Positions 3,725 through 6,369 of a DNA stretch of 6,369 nucleotides are shown in pieces. Location of the stretch: the NCBI GenBank assembly GCA_017999075.1, contig JAGOBX010000215.1:1-6369 (forward strand), written 5' to 3'. The notes under the pieces are model-generated. The model was given only the letters and a program-made list of their open reading frames with translations. It did not search any database and had not been told where the DNA came from. This stretch comes from JAGOBX01 sp017999075 [NCBI: Candidatus Babelota bacterium] (lineage in GTDB: Bacteria > JAGOBX01). Positions within the stretch are counted from its first letter, which is position 1, and the number at the start of each line of letters is the position of its first letter. The position numbers were made by a program, and so were the translations under genes.

Positions 3725-6124
3725 TCATTTTTCCTTATTTTTCATTGCCGGCAGTTTACCATATTCAATGTTCATTTTATCATTTGCCGCAGTATTTCGT
3801 CTTATAAGTTCAATATTTACCTTTTCAATTTCTGCTGTATTGCCTGCCATTGAAAGGGCTATTTTATACCAGCCGAGCTCCCAATTGCTCTGCAATGGAA
3901 TTTCAGAAAATGTTTCAAGTGCTTTCTGCAAATATTTATCTTTATTTGAAATGCGCGATGCGTTTTTAGATTCAAGCATAGCAATATATGTGTAATATGC
4001 CGGCTGCGGGTCTTTATCAATAACTTGATACATTATATCCATTGCTTCATTAATTTTGTTCTGCTTCTCTTTTGATAATGCAAGATTGAATAACGGGCCA
4101 AGCCAGTCTGAAAATTTTGCCGCTTCTCTATAATATTTTTCTTCATTTCTGTAATCGCCCAGTTCGCCTGAAATAATCCCCATTGTATTAAGCATACTGA
4201 CGTCAGGATTGCTTAATCTGCGTAACGCCTGGCGATAGTATTCAATAGATTTTTCTTTCTGGCCTAAATCCCTGTATAATTCAGCAATTTCAATTATTTT
4301 ATCTGCAATTTTATTTTTTTGAAATTTATTAGAACGCAACACTTCTTCAAGTTCCATAATTTTTATGCGTTTTTTATTGGGATTTACAATATTGGTCAGC
4401 GGATTTTCAATTGATAAAACAAATTCTTGTTTTTCAAATCCATTATCTATTTTTAAATTCATTTCCAATGCCTGATTTTCATTATATCTGTATTCAAGAA
4501 AAATCGGTTCACCTTGAACAATCGGCACATCAATAGGCCATTTGGCTGAAATTAATTTTCTATTGTCGGAAGTTGCAGCAATTTCAATCAGTAATTCGAA
4601 ATTATCAATAAGATTTGTTTCCGGCACCGCAAGATTTGAATATTTAATAAATGAATTATCCTGCGGATACGGCAGAGGAGCATTTTGCGGTATCAGTTCT
4701 GCAAGCCCTGATTCTGTCCGGATTGATATTCCATCAAAGCAAACCGGTTTTATAAGACTTTCTCCGAATAATTTTAAAAACAACGAATGATATGCCGCGC
4801 CGCGTGCTACTGCTGTCTGTATATCATCGCTGTTTGCATAAGTAAGAATTTGAGAGTTTATAAAATGTTTTTTTACTGCATCAACAATCTGTGGTATAAG
4901 ACTGCTGCCTCCCACAAGCAGGCAGTAATCAATTTTTGACGAGTTCAGTCCGCATCTGTCGAGCGCATCCGTTATAGGAGCAAAAATAGAACAGGACATT
5001 CTGTATTCAGTTTCTTTGACATACAAAAAATCAGTATCTAAAAACTGCTCCAATACTTTCTCAAATTCTTCTGCAGACATTTTAGGAGAAGTCAAAGTTT
5101 TCTGTTCACCGAACAATTTACAGGTATAAACTCCAGGCTGAACTTTAATAATTTTTGATTTATCTGAATCATTATATTTATTAAATCCAATCAGCCGGGA
5201 TATTTCTCTGCAAAGCCCTATTTTCAATTGTTCTGCAACATTCATAAAAGCAGGACCAATAATATTTTTCTTCTCATTGAATGTTAAACCGTATGAATTC
5301 AAATTATTTTCTATCAAGAATTGCGGCAGCAGAATTTCATATAAAATCGCAGCATCAATATCTCCTCCGCCAAGCCTGTGATATCTCGAAACAGATAACG
5401 GCATTATTTTTATATGTTTGTCTTCGGTTTCTTTCTGTATCTGGAAAACTGCAACATCGCAGGTGCCTCCGCCGAAATCAAAGACAAGCAGATTTGATTT
5501 CCCTCTGATTTGCGAAAAAAGTTTATTATCATATCCTATAATATAGTCAAGAAATGCCGCGACAGGTTCGTCAAGCAGATTGCCGCCCATTGTTTTTATC
5601 CCTGCAATTTCTGCGGCTTTTAAAGTATCCCGACGCTGCGCCAACTGAAATGAAGCGGGGACTGTTATGACTGTATTATTAATATTATGGCTGGACTGTT
5701 TTGTTTCCTGAAGCATATATTTTAAAAGTTTGCCGGCAATTTCCGCAGGAGATTTAAAACCTTCCTGAGCCATATGATAAGTTCGGTTTGTACCGATTTC
5801 GTTTTTACATTCATAGAATAAATTTTTATTCTGAACAATACCATATTCTGATGATAAAGCCCTTAAACGTTTTGCGCCTTCGCCTATGAAAATTTTATTC
5901 TGATATTCGGTAATCATTGACGGCAATAATATGTTGCTATACATTCCTTCAAGTGTTTCCTGCTGTATTTCAACGCATTCTGCAGCAGGAATTTCGGACA
6001 TTCCATTTTTCCAGCAGATTTCAGCGACTGTTGAATTAGTTGTTCCCAAATCAATTCCAACAACGAGCAACTCCTTAATATCAGTTTTAATTTTGTTTTT
6101 ATCGAATAATTCAAATATGTTCAT
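3725..6124 (-). CDS. Hsp70-family ATPase with C-terminal TPR-like region
   Basis: This 799-residue protein starts with a complete Hsp70 nucleotide-binding domain: phosphate-1 loop GIDLGTTNSTVA (23-34), a lysine in CKNEIG (about 107, matching the catalytic Lys70 of DnaK), TVPASFQLAQRRD (154-166), DEPVAAFLDY with Glu at about 186, phosphate-2 VFDFGGGTCDVAVF (214-227), LGGGDID (251-257) and the adenosine motif LLVGGSSLIPQI (402-413). A weaker beta-rich stretch (about 455-575) occupies the substrate-binding place. From about 600 to 775 it has TPR-like helical pairs (AELYRDLGQKEKSIEYYRQAL and similar) instead of the DnaK lid, and no EEVD or acidic tail. DnaK is about 640 residues. The start at 6124 is preferred to an in-frame ATG at 6202 because AGGA lies nine bases before it and the upstream ATG has no ribosome site. 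No DnaJ or GrpE gene is in view, so this is a specialised Hsp70 rather than housekeeping DnaK. It is paired with the downstream helicase. Confidence 0.9.
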   Translation of the reverse strand: MNIFELFDKNKIKTDIKELLVVGIDLGTTNSTVAEICWKNGMSEIPAAECVEIQQETLEGMYSNILLPSMITEYQNKIFIGEGAKRLRALSSEYGIVQNKNLFYECKNEIGTNRTYHMAQEGFKSPAEIAGKLLKYMLQETKQSSHNINNTVITVPASFQLAQRRDTLKAAEIAGIKTMGGNLLDEPVAAFLDYIIGYDNKLFSQIRGKSNLLVFDFGGGTCDVAVFQIQKETEDKHIKIMPLSVSRYHRLGGGDIDAAILYEILLPQFLIENNLNSYGLTFNEKKNIIGPAFMNVAEQLKIGLCREISRLIGFNKYNDSDKSKIIKVQPGVYTCKLFGEQKTLTSPKMSAEEFEKVLEQFLDTDFLYVKETEYRMSCSIFAPITDALDRCGLNSSKIDYCLLVGGSSLIPQIVDAVKKHFINSQILTYANSDDIQTAVARGAAYHSLFLKLFGESLIKPVCFDGISIRTESGLAELIPQNAPLPYPQDNSFIKYSNLAVPETNLIDNFELLIEIAATSDNRKLISAKWPIDVPIVQGEPIFLEYRYNENQALEMNLKIDNGFEKQEFVLSIENPLTNIVNPNKKRIKIMELEEVLRSNKFQKNKIADKIIEIAELYRDLGQKEKSIEYYRQALRRLSNPDVSMLNTMGIISGELGDYRNEEKYYREAAKFSDWLGPLFNLALSKEKQNKINEAMDIMYQVIDKDPQPAYYTYIAMLESKNASRISNKDKYLQKALETFSEIPLQSNWELGWYKIALSMAGNTAEIEKVNIELIRRNTAANDKMNIEYGKLPAMKNKEK

Positions 6125-6185
6125 AATATGGCATCCTGTTTTCAAATATTTTTTATTAATTCCGAATAAAAAATAAATGTTTTGT

Positions 6186-6224
6186 GAAGTTTTATAAAAC
6201 ATTAATAATGTTTATTAAAACTTC
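6186..6224. promoter_or_regulatory. 39-bp hyphenated palindrome upstream of the Hsp70-like gene, possible operator
   Basis: Eighteen-base arms (6186-6203 and 6207-6224) match at 16 of 18 positions around a three-base spacer. The left arm also contains a perfect 12-bp palindrome, GTTTTATAAAAC (6189-6200). The element is 62 bases before the Hsp70 start and downstream of the best promoter candidate, so it would lie in the mRNA leader. It could be an operator for a dimeric regulator or an RNA hairpin. It is not the CIRCE element of HrcA-controlled heat-shock genes (TTAGCACTC-N9-GAGTGCTAA). Confidence 0.6.
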
Positions 6225-6275
6225 TAAAAACCCGAAAAATGCTGTGAATTTTGAATGCAATTTTCAAGTTAAATA

Positions 6276-6303
6276 ATTATAAATGAAATTCAGGAAATGT
6301 CTA
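6276..6303 (-). promoter_or_regulatory. Candidate promoter of the Hsp70-like/helicase unit
   Basis: On the minus strand TAGACA (6303-6298, five of six matches to TTGACA), a 16-base spacer and a perfect -10 TATAAT (6281-6276) face the Hsp70-like gene. Transcription would start near 6269, giving a leader of about 145 bases that contains the 39-bp palindrome. No other comparably good pair was seen in 6125-6369, which otherwise holds AT-rich sequence without a gene. Confidence 0.5.
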
Positions 6304-6369
6304 ACAGAAATTAAAGTTTGACCAAAATACATATTTTAAAAATTAAAAATACTTTTGACATAAAAAAAA

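Noticed and set aside
6125-6202. In-frame ATG at 6202 as Hsp70 start
   Set aside because: There is no ribosome site before it, it lies within the palindrome, and the added residues do not belong to the Hsp70 domain. The ATG at 6124 has AGGA upstream.
6355-6360. Perfect plus-strand TTGACA at the right edge
   Set aside because: The matching -10 would lie outside the window, so a divergent promoter cannot be supported.
1-6369. CRISPR arrays, rRNA, tRNA and insertion-sequence transposases
   Set aside because: None was seen on either strand: no regularly spaced direct repeats, no RNA gene signatures and no transposase motifs.

Overview
The window is AT-rich and every convincing gene is on the minus strand, so the transcription order runs from high to low coordinates. 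Gene content (a ferredoxin-containing MinD-type ATPase, a DUF5320 protein, a Fur-family regulator), good AAGGAGG-type ribosome sites and TGA used as a stop suggest a low-GC anaerobic bacterium. The sequence does not fix the phylum.

Right half (about 6303 down to 2488): a two-gene unit. A candidate promoter and a 39-bp hyphenated palindrome precede a 799-residue Hsp70-like protein. It has a complete Hsp70 ATPase domain, but tetratricopeptide-like helices replace the usual helical lid. One base after its stop codon comes a compact 411-residue UvrD-like superfamily 1 helicase, so the two are probably co-translated. This pairing is the strongest candidate for an undescribed system here. Its role (DNA repair, stress or phage defence) is inference only.

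Middle (2415 down to 1411): a fur-family gene has a textbook promoter and a perfect 21-bp Fur-box palindrome near the predicted transcription start, which suggests autoregulation. Next is a small Gly/Arg/Met-rich DUF5320 gene with a second, 12/14-match Fur-type box upstream, so it is probably in the same metal- or peroxide-responsive circuit.

Left part (1410 down to 1): a structured segment with competing stems and a terminator-like hairpin, a broken remnant of a YbgC-type acyl-CoA thioesterase, a class I SAM-dependent methyltransferase, a dispersed-type inverted repeat (354-503), and the start of a MinD-superfamily ATPase with an inserted double [4Fe-4S] ferredoxin domain, cut by the window edge. 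A Fur regulator, DUF5320, a small methyltransferase and a ferredoxin-MinD ATPase together fit an iron or Fe-S/metal-cofactor handling locus. The helicase/Hsp70 pair upstream looks like a separate accessory module.
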